A DNA stretch of 57,352 nt from contig CALGBY010000029.1 of NCBI GenBank assembly GCA_937886445.1, forward strand, positions 1-57,352, given 5' to 3'. Source of the stretch: an uncultured Clostridia bacterium. GTDB lineage: Bacteria; Bacillota; Clostridia; Christensenellales; Aristaeellaceae. The notes beneath the pieces were generated by a model, which worked only from the letters and a program-made list of their open reading frames with translations, made no database searches and was not told the DNA's origin. The first letter of the stretch is position 1. Each line of letters begins with the position of its first letter. Positions 32,981-41,603 of the stretch are shown piece after piece. A program made the position numbers and the translations under genes.

Positions 32981-34119
32981 CTGATCGCCTCCTTTCCCGC
33001 GGCACTGTGTCTGCCGATATGCACCTTGAAGTTGATAAAGAATTCACAGCCGATGATGAAGAACAGTTCTATGCCGATGATCACATTCGGCAGGGAGCTG
33101 GATACATCGAACACGGTGGAAATGGTTTCGCCGCCCAGCTTGAGGAAGGTCACGATCCCGCTGGTGAGGATCATTTCGAGCGGGTTGAACTTGGCAAGCC
33201 AGCTTACCATGATGGCGGTAAAGCCCTGCCCGCGCACGGAATTGGGGTTCACGGAGCGGTCCAGACCCGAGGCGATCAGAAAACCGGCCAGACCGCACAG
33301 CATACCCGAAAGCAGCATCGTGCGGATGATCACGGTCTTCACATTGATCCCCACATATCTCGCGGTGTTTTCGCTCTCGCCCACAACGGAGATCTCATAC
33401 CCGTGCTTGGAATAGCGCATATAGAAAAACATCGCGGCAGCCAGCACGAACACGATCAGGATGATCAGCAGATATTCCTGTCCGAACAGCACGGGCAGGC
33501 CGCCGGTCGCAAGCTTGGGCATGACGGCGGAGCCGCTGGTGATCCACTTGAGCAGGCAATAGCTTACAAGATAGGTGGCCACATAGTTCATCATCAGGGT
33601 AAACAGGGTCTCATTGGTATTCCATTTGGCCTTGAACAGCGCGGGGATCACGCCCCACACAGCACCGGCCAGCAGCGCGCCCGCCAGCATCAGTGGCACA
33701 AGGATCGCGTCCGGCAGGGCGACAGCCGGGTTTGCCGTGCCGCCCAGAAAATAGTCGATGCCCATCGCGGCCAGCACGCCCACCAGCGTCTGTCCTTCGG
33801 CGCCCGTGTTCCAGAAGCGCATCCGGAACGCGGGAGTCAGCGCCAGCGCGATGCAGAGCAGGATGGAAAGATCCTTGAACAGCTTCCACACGGTATCTGT
33901 CCTCGCGAAGGAGCCGTCAATAAAGCAAAGGTAGAATTTGCCGATCATGGAGGGATCGTCACGCAGCTTGTCTATCAGGAAGAAAGCGGTGATCCCGCAC
34001 ACCAGCATACCCAGCAGGAAAGCCGTAACGCGTATCCCCCACACGCCCGCGCGGCTGATCTTGCGGCGCTTGGTCAGGCGGATCCACGGTTCACGCGGCG
34101 CTTTTTCAGTTTTCTGCAT
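32977..34119 (-). CDS. BMP-type nucleoside ABC importer, permease 1
   Basis: The 380-residue protein starts at MQKTEKAPREPWIRLTKRRK, where GGAGGG lies 8 nt upstream; the ATG 27 nt earlier has no such site. It is a BPD_transp_2 permease (NupP/YufP-like): GAEGQTLVGVLAAMG replaces the GEGQ signature, and SVVGESENTARYVGINVKTVIIR is the ATPase-contact loop. About 8-9 TM helices. Its start overlaps the 3' end of the ATPase gene by 14 bp, and its stop overlaps the next permease. Confidence 0.92.
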   Translation of the reverse strand: MQKTEKAPREPWIRLTKRRKISRAGVWGIRVTAFLLGMLVCGITAFFLIDKLRDDPSMIGKFYLCFIDGSFARTDTVWKLFKDLSILLCIALALTPAFRMRFWNTGAEGQTLVGVLAAMGIDYFLGGTANPAVALPDAILVPLMLAGALLAGAVWGVIPALFKAKWNTNETLFTLMMNYVATYLVSYCLLKWITSGSAVMPKLATGGLPVLFGQEYLLIILIVFVLAAAMFFYMRYSKHGYEISVVGESENTARYVGINVKTVIIRTMLLSGMLCGLAGFLIASGLDRSVNPNSVRGQGFTAIMVSWLAKFNPLEMILTSGIVTFLKLGGETISTVFDVSSSLPNVIIGIELFFIIGCEFFINFKVHIGRHSAAGKEAIR

Positions 34120-35830
34120 CCGTGTTTCCCTCCTTCGTTTCCTCATCGGCGCTCTTGGTCATCAGATAACCCAGTTCTTCCTTGGTCACGGTGCGCGCGT
34201 CGACGATGCCGGTCACGCGTCCGCCGTTCATCACCAGTATCCTGTCGCACAGTCCCATCAGCACGTCCAGATCCTCTCCCACAAAGATCACCGCAGCGCC
34301 GTTTTCCTTTTGGCGGTTGAGCAGGTTATAGATCATGTAGGAGGAATTGATATCCAGACCGCGCACAGGGTAGGCCGCCATCAGCACGCGGGGAGAGGAA
34401 GCGATCTCTCTTCCCACGAGCACCTTCTGCACATTGCCGCCGGAAAGCTGCTTGACCGGGGTCTTGATGCCGGGCGTTACCACGGAAAGCTCGCTGATGA
34501 TCCTTTCCGCCATCTGCCTCGGGGAGGTTCTTTCAAGCAGTACGCCCTTGCCCTTGCGGTAGGAGCGCAGCATCATGTTATCCGATACGCCCATACTGCC
34601 CACAAGGCCCATGCCCAGCCGGTCCTCCGGCACAAAGGAAAGATGTACGCCAAGGTTGCGGATCTCACGGGGGGTCTTGTTTCTCAGATCCATCACCTCG
34701 TCCTCGTTGAACAGCACATCGCCCTCTTCAACGCGCTTCATGATCTCCTTCCTGGAAAGACCGGAAAAATCCACTCTTTCACCGGAGGCGTAGTGGAACG
34801 CGCCGGCAGCCGCCAGCTCGCACACGCGGCGGTAACTCTTGTGGAAATAGGTGACAGGCTTGTTTTTCTTTGGGCTGTTGAATATGATATCGCCGCCGGT
34901 GAGGGGCTGAAGACCCGCGACAGATTCCAGCAGTTCCTTCTGTCCGCTGCCGGCAATGCCCGCGATGCCCAGGATCTCGCCGCCATACACATCAAAGGAC
35001 ACATCCCGCAGTACCTGCATGCCCTCCTGATCCACCGCGTTCAGATGGCTCAGGCTCAGGCGCACGGAATCATTCTCCGGCAGGCTGCGCTCGATATCCA
35101 GGCTGATCTTTTTGCCCACCATCATTTCGGTAAGCATGCTCTCGGTGGCATCCTTCGTATCCACAGTGCCCACATGCTCGCCCTTGCGCATGATGGTGAT
35201 ACGGTCCGACACCTCAAGCACTTCATTGAGCTTATGGGTAATAATGATCACGCTCTTGCCGTCATCGCGCATACGGCGCAGCACGTCAAAAAGCTTTTTC
35301 GTTTCCTGCAGGGTAAGCACGGCTGTGGGCTCATCCAGGATCAGGATATCCGCGCCGCGGTAAAGCACCTTGATGATCTCCACCGTCTGCTTTTCGGAAA
35401 CGGACATATCGTATATTTTCTTTTTGGGATCTATCGTAAAGCCGTACCGGTCCGCGATCTCCGATACGCTCCTGTCTGCCTTCTTCAAATCGCCGCCTTC
35501 GCTCTTTGACATGCCCAGCACGATGTTTTCGGCGGCGGTAAAAATATCCACCAGTTTGAAATGCTGGTGCACCATACCGATCTTGTAACGGTAGGCGTCA
35601 CGGGGAGAACGGATCACCACTTCATTGTCTCCCACAAAGATCCTGCCTTCATCAGGATAATAGATCCCCGCGATGATGTTCATCAGCGTGGTCTTGCCGC
35701 AGCCGTTTTCGCCAAGCAAGGCCAGGATCTCGCCCGATCTTACCTCAAGACTTACATTGCGATTGGCAGTCACCTTGCTGAAATGCTTGGTGATGCCTTC
35801 CATACGCAGTACTGTCTGCTTCTGTGCCAT
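34106..35830 (-). CDS. BMP-type nucleoside ABC importer, double ATPase
   Basis: This is a fused two-domain ATPase of the NupO/YufO (sugar/nucleoside) type, about 574 residues starting at MAQKQTVLRMEGITKHF (GGAGG 11 nt upstream). The first domain has Walker A GENGCGKTT, a signature region replaced by MSVSEKQTVEI, and Walker B ILILDEPTAVL. The second has a degenerate P-loop GIAGSGQKE, signature LSGGNVQKVLVGREIAS, and a Walker B region with MAAYPVRGLD in place of DEPT. This active/degenerate pairing is normal in the family. It is separated from the upstream binding-protein gene by a hairpin pair and a repeat element. Confidence 0.93.
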   Translation of the reverse strand: MAQKQTVLRMEGITKHFSKVTANRNVSLEVRSGEILALLGENGCGKTTLMNIIAGIYYPDEGRIFVGDNEVVIRSPRDAYRYKIGMVHQHFKLVDIFTAAENIVLGMSKSEGGDLKKADRSVSEIADRYGFTIDPKKKIYDMSVSEKQTVEIIKVLYRGADILILDEPTAVLTLQETKKLFDVLRRMRDDGKSVIIITHKLNEVLEVSDRITIMRKGEHVGTVDTKDATESMLTEMMVGKKISLDIERSLPENDSVRLSLSHLNAVDQEGMQVLRDVSFDVYGGEILGIAGIAGSGQKELLESVAGLQPLTGGDIIFNSPKKNKPVTYFHKSYRRVCELAAAGAFHYASGERVDFSGLSRKEIMKRVEEGDVLFNEDEVMDLRNKTPREIRNLGVHLSFVPEDRLGMGLVGSMGVSDNMMLRSYRKGKGVLLERTSPRQMAERIISELSVVTPGIKTPVKQLSGGNVQKVLVGREIASSPRVLMAAYPVRGLDINSSYMIYNLLNRQKENGAAVIFVGEDLDVLMGLCDRILVMNGGRVTGIVDARTVTKEELGYLMTKSADEETKEGNTDAEN

Positions 35831-35862
35831 GAAAAAGCGTTCCTCCAATTGACGGGATGAGA

Positions 35863-36037
35863 GTTTCAAGGAAACGATGACTAAATGAGGCGGGTTCGGA
35901 TGCGAGCGGATTTTGTGCAGGATGCGACCGCAAAAATCGAAGGTTTACTGAATGTAAATTGAGATTTTTGCGGTCAACAGAATGTGCAAAAGGCGCCGCA
36001 GACGAGACTGCAGAATTAGTCAGCGTTTTCCTAAACA
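35863..36037. repeat. Inverted-repeat element, copy 2 (MITE/REP-like)
   Basis: The left end GTTTCAAGGAAACGATGACTAA is mirrored imperfectly at the right (TTAGTCAGCGTTTTCCTAAAC). Inside, GACCGCAAAAATC (35926-35938 region) is mirrored by GATTTTTGCGGTC, and the centre is TTTAC-TGAAT-GTAAA. The core CGAAGGTTTACTG (35938-35950) is identical to that at 23458-23470, although the outer arms of the two copies differ. It lies inside the nucleoside importer operon, between the binding-protein and ATPase genes. Confidence 0.75.
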
Positions 36038-36041
36038 CAGG

Positions 36042-36079
36042 CATACCGTCCGCCCCGCGAAAACGGGACGGGCGGTATG
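36042..36079. terminator. Second hairpin downstream of the BMP gene
   Basis: CATACCG (36042-36048) pairs with CGGTATG (36073-36079), with further C/G pairing inside and an AAAA loop. It lies between the BMP terminator and the repeat element and has no clear T run. Confidence 0.5.
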
Positions 36080-36095
36080 TATAAAGCCGAAACAG

Positions 36096-36127
36096 CACAG
36101 GGCTGCCGCCAAGCGGCAGCACCTGTG
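36096..36127 (-). terminator. Partial terminator after the BMP binding-protein gene
   Basis: CACAGG and GCTGCCGC (36096-36109) pair with GCGGCAGC and CCTGTG (36113-36127), and the minus strand continues CTGTTT. It lies 12 bp after the binding-protein stop, inside the operon, and would lower ATPase and permease expression relative to the binding protein. Confidence 0.7.
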
Positions 36128-36139
36128 CGTTCAATATGA

Positions 36140-37351
36140 TCAGAAGGCGGAGTTCAGCAGCTCGATACCGTCGATCTGAACATCGAAGTAAGGAGCGGAA
36201 CGATATTCGCTCTCATGGAAGAAACCGTCGGCAACGACCTGAGTATCCTTTTCGTAGGCAGCATCGGTATCCACATCGGCCATGTATTCGGTCATGGGCT
36301 TGCCATCCACGGTGATGAAGTTCTCGGTAGCGGTATCAAACACATTGATCTCGCCCTTGACCAGCTTTTCGGTAGCTTCGGCGATCGCTTCCACAGTACC
36401 ATCGGCAGCAACATCGGTGTTCACATCGGTCAGCACAACGGAACCGCATTCGATATCACCGGTCCAGTCGGTATCGATGGGCAGGCCGGCGGCTACGCAG
36501 TCGCAGATGTACACGAAGTAGGGAGCCCAGTTGATACGGGAGGAAACGATGAAGGTCTCGGGGCAGTAGTCATAGGTGGAGCCGTTATAGGAAACATTGG
36601 GGATGCCGGCATCTTCGCAGGCAGTGGGAGCGCCCATGGAGTCAGCATGCTGGCTGATCAGATCGCATCCGGCGCCGATGAGGGCCTCGGCAGCGCTCTT
36701 TTCGGCCATTTCGTCATACCAGGAACCGGTGAACTGCACCTTCATGGTCACATCGGGGCAAACGGACTTGGCACCCAGATAGAAGGAGGTATAACCGGAA
36801 ATAACTTCAGCATAGGTGAAAGCGCCTACATAGCCCATCAGAGGAGCATCGCCCTTGAGCTGACCGTTGGCCTTGATCTCGTTCAGCTTCATACCGGCAG
36901 CGATACCGGCCAGATAACGGCCCTGATAGATCGCGGCGAAAGCATTATGGAAGTTGGAGAGCTTTTCGGTGTGAGCCATGGTGCCGGTGGCGTGGCAGAA
37001 TTCCACATTGGGGAATTCCTTGGCGGCCTGCAGAATGAAGGATTCATGGCCGAAGGAATCGGCAAAGATCACGTTGCAGCCGGAGTTGGCCAGTTCCTTG
37101 GCGGCTTCGTAGCATTCGTTGGTCTCGGCCTTGTTGCGTACGAGGGTCAGTTCCACATCGTATCCGTCAGCCTTCAGGATCTCGACAGCTTCGTTGGCGC
37201 CGTTGATGAAGTTGAGGTCATAGGTGGAATCTTCGTCGTGGAGCAGGATGACGCCCAGCTTAACGGCTTTCTTTTCGCCTTCGGCGGCGGCAAAGCTTAC
37301 AACGGACAGGCACAGTACCAGTGCCAGGGCCAGAGCAACGATCTTCTTCAT
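36140..37351 (-). CDS. BMP family nucleoside-binding protein
   Basis: The 403-residue substrate-binding protein is of the BmpA/Med family. Mature features include KLGVILLHDEDSTYDLNFINGANEAVE, CNVIFADSFGHESFILQAAKEFPNVEFCHATG and GCDLISQHADSMGAP. The signal peptide ends in AAA-EGE and has no lipobox cysteine, unusual for a Gram-positive binding protein. GGAG lies 9 nt before the ATG. The following xpt-proximal position and the cognate ATPase/permease genes support a nucleoside or purine substrate. Codon use is strongly G/C-ending, consistent with high expression. Confidence 0.93.
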   Translation of the reverse strand: MKKIVALALALVLCLSVVSFAAAEGEKKAVKLGVILLHDEDSTYDLNFINGANEAVEILKADGYDVELTLVRNKAETNECYEAAKELANSGCNVIFADSFGHESFILQAAKEFPNVEFCHATGTMAHTEKLSNFHNAFAAIYQGRYLAGIAAGMKLNEIKANGQLKGDAPLMGYVGAFTYAEVISGYTSFYLGAKSVCPDVTMKVQFTGSWYDEMAEKSAAEALIGAGCDLISQHADSMGAPTACEDAGIPNVSYNGSTYDYCPETFIVSSRINWAPYFVYICDCVAAGLPIDTDWTGDIECGSVVLTDVNTDVAADGTVEAIAEATEKLVKGEINVFDTATENFITVDGKPMTEYMADVDTDAAYEKDTQVVADGFFHESEYRSAPYFDVQIDGIELLNSAF

Positions 37352-37417
37352 AGCTAAGTCTCCTTCAATAATGATGATTAGATCTATTTCAGCGCTTCCG
37401 TGCGGAAACGCGTGAAA

Positions 37418-37996
37418 TCATTCCTCGCGCAGGACGATCCTTCCGTCCTCGATGCCTTCGATAATGGCCTGCGAATACAGGTGTTCTCCCGAAGCGCGCA
37501 GCTCCATCCCGCCCTTCTGGAAGCCCTTTTCAACGGCGATGCCGATGCCCACCACTCTGGCGTCCAGCTGCTGGCACAGGTTCTTCATGCCGCGCACGGC
37601 CTGACCGTCGGCCAGAAAATCATCGATGATCAGCACCCGGCTGCCGATGGGGATGTATTTTTTCTCCACACGCATGCTGTACTGCTTCTTCTTGGTAAAG
37701 GAGAAAACATCGGTGCAGGCGGTATCGGGAGAAAGAACGGCGCTTTCGCTCTTTTTCGCAAACACGACGGGGATGTTGTCAAGATACTTCGCCGCGGCCA
37801 CCGCCAGAGCGATCCCGCTGGATTCCACCGTGAGGATCATCGTGGGGCGCTCATCCCGGAATTCATCCGCGAAGGTCTCGCCCATTTTGAAAAGCAGTTC
37901 GGTATCAATGCGGTGGTTCAGAAACATATCCACCTTGGCGATATCGTCTCCGATGCCCCTGCCGTATACACGAATCGCTTCACACAGTTCCTTCAT
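37418..37996 (-). CDS. xpt: Xanthine phosphoribosyltransferase
   Basis: Xpt converts xanthine and PRPP to XMP. The start is ATG 37996 (MKELCEAIRVYGRG) with GGAGGAG 5 nt upstream, rather than the ATG 33 nt earlier. The 192-residue length is standard. The N-terminal MKELCEAIRVYG and the PRPP loop VLIIDDFLADGQAVRGM are family signatures. It leads a minus-strand operon with the BMP nucleoside importer, coupling uptake to salvage. The leader between promoter and start is only about 40 nt, so the purine riboswitch often found before xpt is absent here. Confidence 0.95.
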   Translation of the reverse strand: MKELCEAIRVYGRGIGDDIAKVDMFLNHRIDTELLFKMGETFADEFRDERPTMILTVESSGIALAVAAAKYLDNIPVVFAKKSESAVLSPDTACTDVFSFTKKKQYSMRVEKKYIPIGSRVLIIDDFLADGQAVRGMKNLCQQLDARVVGIGIAVEKGFQKGGMELRASGEHLYSQAIIEGIEDGRIVLREE

Positions 37997-38044
37997 CGGG
38001 TCTCCTCCTTCAAAAACACGAACATTCATCGCGTTTGCATATTT

Positions 38045-38072
38045 ATTATACGCTTTTTAGTCAGGAATGCAA
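38045..38072 (-). promoter_or_regulatory. Promoter of the xpt operon
   Basis: On the minus strand TTGCAT (38067-38072), a 16-nt spacer and TATAAT (38045-38050), about 50 nt before the xpt start. Confidence 0.7.
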
Positions 38073-38096
38073 GTGGATTTTCATCAGAACATGAAA

Positions 38097-38127
38097 AAAA
38101 CAGCAGATTCGGCCTTTCTGCTGTTTT
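38097..38127. terminator. Bidirectional terminator upstream of xpt
   Basis: AAAACAGCAGA (38097-38107) pairs perfectly with TCTGCTGTTTT (38117-38127), with A/T tracts on both sides. It separates the xpt operon from leftward transcription of the dextran locus. Confidence 0.85.
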
Positions 38128-38366
38128 AATCAGGCAAATTTAGGCAGGTATGAACAAAGTGCCGTATCAGAAAACGCGTACAATGTAAATTCAGGTCATA
38201 AGTTGTCCGTTTATCGCCGGTCGCGTTTTCCGAACAACATACCGCCCTTCTCACGCGCCGTCTCCCGCTCCGCCCTTTATTCTGTTCCGTGCATTCTGCC
38301 GGCACGATATCCGCGGCAGAGCAGCGGATATTATCCTCTGTTACGGAGCGGGCATCTAAAGAAAAA
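38128..38366. other. Gene-free stretch downstream of the GH13 gene
   Basis: I see no credible gene in these 239 bp. They contain one perfect 8-bp stem, ATATCCGC (38307-38314) with GCGGATAT (38324-38331), without a T run, possibly a 3'-end hairpin of the dextran-locus mRNA. Confidence 0.5.
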
Positions 38367-39959
38367 TCAGTCAGGCGCGCCGTGATAGACCGCGCACTGA
38401 TAAGGCAGGAACAGGCGGTCATCCCCAGTGCGGATATTGAACAGCACGGCTTCTCCGCGGTCTTCGGGAAGATCAACGGTCTGCTCCGTCTCAAAGTTGC
38501 AGACGACATACCATCTATCCTGCCCGAGCGTGCGTGAAAAGACGAAATAATCATCCTCAGGCTTTGAAAGGACCCGAAGCTCTCCCTCAATGAAAGCCGG
38601 TATATCTTTGCGAAGCTTCAGCAATTTCTGATAGAAACGAAATACAGATCTGTGCGAAGCAAGATCCTGCTCAAGATTGACTTCCCTCTGGCGGCTGTGA
38701 GGAACGATCCATGGCTCGCCGTCCGTAAAGCCGCCCTCCCGGTTCCAGCAGAAGGGGTGACGCGCGTTGTCCCGGCTGCCGAAGTTTACCTTCTCTATGG
38801 CCTCCCCGGGCGTATAAGTCCCGCAGAATGAGTGATAGGCATTGACGCTTTCCACATCATTAAAAAAGCTGATGTCGTCATAATGCGCCGACACAGAGCC
38901 GTATTCCTGCCCCTGATAAATAAACGGGATCCCCTTCAGCAGATAGGTCATGGCTGCCATGCATGTGGCTGATTCATACCGAAGCTCCGCGTCATTCGCC
39001 AGACGGGAGATCATAGGCGGCTGATCATGGTTTCCGAGAAACAGGCTGCAAAGCAGACCGCTGCTTTCCGTTCTGTTCTGCCAGAGGATCAGGATATCCC
39101 GCAGGGCTTTGAGGCCCTCCTTCGCGGGCGTGAATTTATCCATGCGGCCGCATTCCATGTGGTCAAACTGAAACAGGGTGCTCAGCTCATTTCGTTCCGC
39201 CGCGCAGTGCCTCTTCATTTCTTCAATATCGCTTACCCAGCATTCACCCACGGTAAAGAGGTGCTTTGTTTTTTCTCTGCCGAACATGGCGTTGATGTAT
39301 TCATGCAGATGCGGTCCGAAACAGTTCCTGTTTCCATCAAAATCCTTGGAGATCTGGTCGATCACATCGATACGGAAACCGTCCGCTCCCAGATCCACCC
39401 AGAAATCGATCACCTCCTGCATCGCCCTGACCACCGCGGGGTTGGTCCAGTTCAGATCCGCCTGGCGGATCGCATAGGAATGCAGATAGTACTGACCGCG
39501 CATCTCGTCATATTCCCAGGCACTTCCGCCGAAGGCGGACTGCCAGTCATTTGGGATCGTGTCTGACCAGTAATAAAAATCACTGAAGGGATTGTTTCTG
39601 CTCTTCCGGGATTCCTGAAACCACGGATGCAATGTGGAGGTATGATTGGGCACAAGATCCATAATGAGCTTCATATCCCGTTTGTGCATCCCGGCGATAA
39701 GCTCCTTCATATCCTCCATGGTACCCAGCTCAGTCATAATGTCTCTGTAATCAGAGATATCATAGCCGTTGTCATCATTGGGACTTCTGTAGCATGGGCA
39801 GAGCCAGATCGCGTTGACGCCGAGATCCCGAAGATAATCCAGCTTCCGTGTAACTCCGTTCAGATTTCCGATCCCGTCACCGTCTGTATCCAGAAAGCTT
39901 CGCGGATAGACCTGATAGACGACAAGCTTTAAAAACTGTTTGAATTTTTCGTCAGACAT
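38367..39959 (-). CDS. GH13 alpha-1,6-glucosidase (oligo-1,6-glucosidase / dextran glucosidase type)
   Basis: The 530-residue cytoplasmic enzyme has the GH13 regions in order: DLVPNHTS; GFRIDVID with nucleophile Asp198; the acid/base Glu239 in TVGECWV; and the transition-state Asp312 in FLGNHDQPP. Val199 straight after the nucleophile is the residue associated with alpha-1,6 rather than alpha-1,4 specificity in this subfamily. The calcium-binding loop DTDGDGIGNL is present. It would trim isomalto-oligosaccharides released by the GH66 enzyme encoded 32 bp upstream. It is the last gene of a five-gene minus-strand operon. Confidence 0.93.
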   Translation of the reverse strand: MSDEKFKQFLKLVVYQVYPRSFLDTDGDGIGNLNGVTRKLDYLRDLGVNAIWLCPCYRSPNDDNGYDISDYRDIMTELGTMEDMKELIAGMHKRDMKLIMDLVPNHTSTLHPWFQESRKSRNNPFSDFYYWSDTIPNDWQSAFGGSAWEYDEMRGQYYLHSYAIRQADLNWTNPAVVRAMQEVIDFWVDLGADGFRIDVIDQISKDFDGNRNCFGPHLHEYINAMFGREKTKHLFTVGECWVSDIEEMKRHCAAERNELSTLFQFDHMECGRMDKFTPAKEGLKALRDILILWQNRTESSGLLCSLFLGNHDQPPMISRLANDAELRYESATCMAAMTYLLKGIPFIYQGQEYGSVSAHYDDISFFNDVESVNAYHSFCGTYTPGEAIEKVNFGSRDNARHPFCWNREGGFTDGEPWIVPHSRQREVNLEQDLASHRSVFRFYQKLLKLRKDIPAFIEGELRVLSKPEDDYFVFSRTLGQDRWYVVCNFETEQTVDLPEDRGEAVLFNIRTGDDRLFLPYQCAVYHGAPD

Positions 39960-39991
39960 TTGCTTTCACCCTTTCCTTCACCGCATGCCGA

Positions 39992-41599
39992 TCATGTATC
40001 GTCACACAGGCCAACCCAGATGAACATAAAGGTTTTGACCGTCGGCAGTATTATTTTCAATACTTTGCTGCGGTTTCCCTGCTCGGATGAATACCGGCAG
40101 GGCTTAAGATCGCCTGCCTGATCATCCGGAGAGGCGCACAACACATGCTTTATTCTTCCGAAATACTGCAATGAGATATCCATATTTTCCTGCGGTACGG
40201 GTTCATTTTGTCCTTCAGCCCAGCGGTCCGTTTCCAAACCGCACAGATTGATGACCGAGATCAGCTTTTCATTTTTTCCTTCCCGCAGGACAAGCCACAG
40301 CTTTCCCGGTTCTCCGGATACCGAACAGCTCCGGCTGCAAAGGTATTCCAGGTTATCCCAGCCGAAGTGCGTCATGCTTACATCCTTCAGATCACTGCTG
40401 AAGAAAAGCTGCCCGTAACGGACAAAAAAATCATCATAATTTTTCAGCGTCATCCGCTGAGCGGCGGTCAGGCGGGCATAATCGGAATAATAGCCCTGTG
40501 TGATGGCGGCATATTCCTCTCCGAACCACAGCTGTGTTGCTCCGTGTGACTGGATCGCGCACATCAGAAGCAGCTCGGAATAAAGTGCCCTGTCATCCCG
40601 GGAGGTCCTGAAGGCGGAGGGATACGCGGCGAGAATAACGGGCTTTCCGGATCCCTTTGCCTTCAGGATGAGCTGCTTCAGATGACAGTATCTGTCATAC
40701 GGCGGCCATACTTCAATGTACACAGCGTCAACACCGGTATTCATTGTGCATTCAAGAGGCCATCCGCCTACATTATTAAAGATCAGCGCCGCGTCCGGAA
40801 GCGCCGAGCGTGTATCCGATATCAGTTCCGGGAAATCCTTCTCCAGATGAACGATTCTGCCGTCATAGTCCAGCGCTGTCTTCGGAAATCCGTAGGTATC
40901 CATATGGATCCCGTCAAACCCCATTTCAGTGACAGCGCTTTTGTATTGGCATATAATATGTTCACGCCACGCTGTACGCAGGTTCATAATGGAAAACACA
41001 TCAATAAACCGAATGGGCCGATCCTCTCCGGCATATAAGCGCCATTCCGGGTGTGCGGAGGCAAATTCCTCACCGGCGGCATAGACAGCTCCGTAAGCCA
41101 TTGCCTTCATTCCCGCGGCATGGCAGGCAGCGATCTTTCTGCGGATGACCGGCAGAGAATTATGCTTTCCCATCATATCGGTATACTGTTCCCGATCGGC
41201 AACGAGCCGGTCATGCCTGTATGACCAGTCATAGAACTGGACTGTGTTGATATGATGCTCAGCCATGGCCTCGATATCGCTGTCATCAGAATCATCCGGA
41301 AAGAAATCCGAAAGGAATCCGTAACGCAGAACGGTGTTCCCGTCCTGAATGTCAAAAGCGGTTCGGGCTGTCTCACCGGAATCTGAAATGCAAAGCACTC
41401 CGTAACCGCCCGCTTCACAAAAGCCGCGGCTGAGTGTCAGCACACAGGATCCGTCCTCCGGTTCAAATACCTCTGTGTAAACCGTTTCCCGCAGGTTTGT
41501 GATCTGCACAGAAAACGTTCTGCCTTCTCCGGTCTCCCTGAGGAAAAAGGCGACCGGTTCCTCCGGGCGAAAGCAGCCCCTGCACGGTATTATTCTCAT
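39992..41599 (-). CDS. GH66 dextranase / cycloisomaltooligosaccharide glucanotransferase-like enzyme
   Basis: The 535-residue protein carries GH66 hallmarks: NTVQFYDWSYRHDRLV (121-132), nucleophile Asp234 in GFDGIHMDTYGFPK and acid/base Glu296 in AVYIEVWPPYD. There is no signal peptide, and it is shorter than secreted dextranases, with no carbohydrate-binding modules. It should therefore act in the cytoplasm on imported isomalto-oligosaccharides or cyclodextrans. It lies 4 bp after the permease gene and 32 bp before the GH13 gene. The choice between hydrolase and glucanotransferase activity cannot be made from sequence by eye. Confidence 0.88.
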   Translation of the reverse strand: MRIIPCRGCFRPEEPVAFFLRETGEGRTFSVQITNLRETVYTEVFEPEDGSCVLTLSRGFCEAGGYGVLCISDSGETARTAFDIQDGNTVLRYGFLSDFFPDDSDDSDIEAMAEHHINTVQFYDWSYRHDRLVADREQYTDMMGKHNSLPVIRRKIAACHAAGMKAMAYGAVYAAGEEFASAHPEWRLYAGEDRPIRFIDVFSIMNLRTAWREHIICQYKSAVTEMGFDGIHMDTYGFPKTALDYDGRIVHLEKDFPELISDTRSALPDAALIFNNVGGWPLECTMNTGVDAVYIEVWPPYDRYCHLKQLILKAKGSGKPVILAAYPSAFRTSRDDRALYSELLLMCAIQSHGATQLWFGEEYAAITQGYYSDYARLTAAQRMTLKNYDDFFVRYGQLFFSSDLKDVSMTHFGWDNLEYLCSRSCSVSGEPGKLWLVLREGKNEKLISVINLCGLETDRWAEGQNEPVPQENMDISLQYFGRIKHVLCASPDDQAGDLKPCRYSSEQGNRSKVLKIILPTVKTFMFIWVGLCDDT

Positions 41600-41603
41600 C
41601 CTA

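Noticed and set aside
37997..38200. A purine riboswitch upstream of xpt
   Set aside because: The promoter is about 50 nt from the start codon, and the sequence further upstream is a bidirectional terminator. I see no three-way aptamer core.
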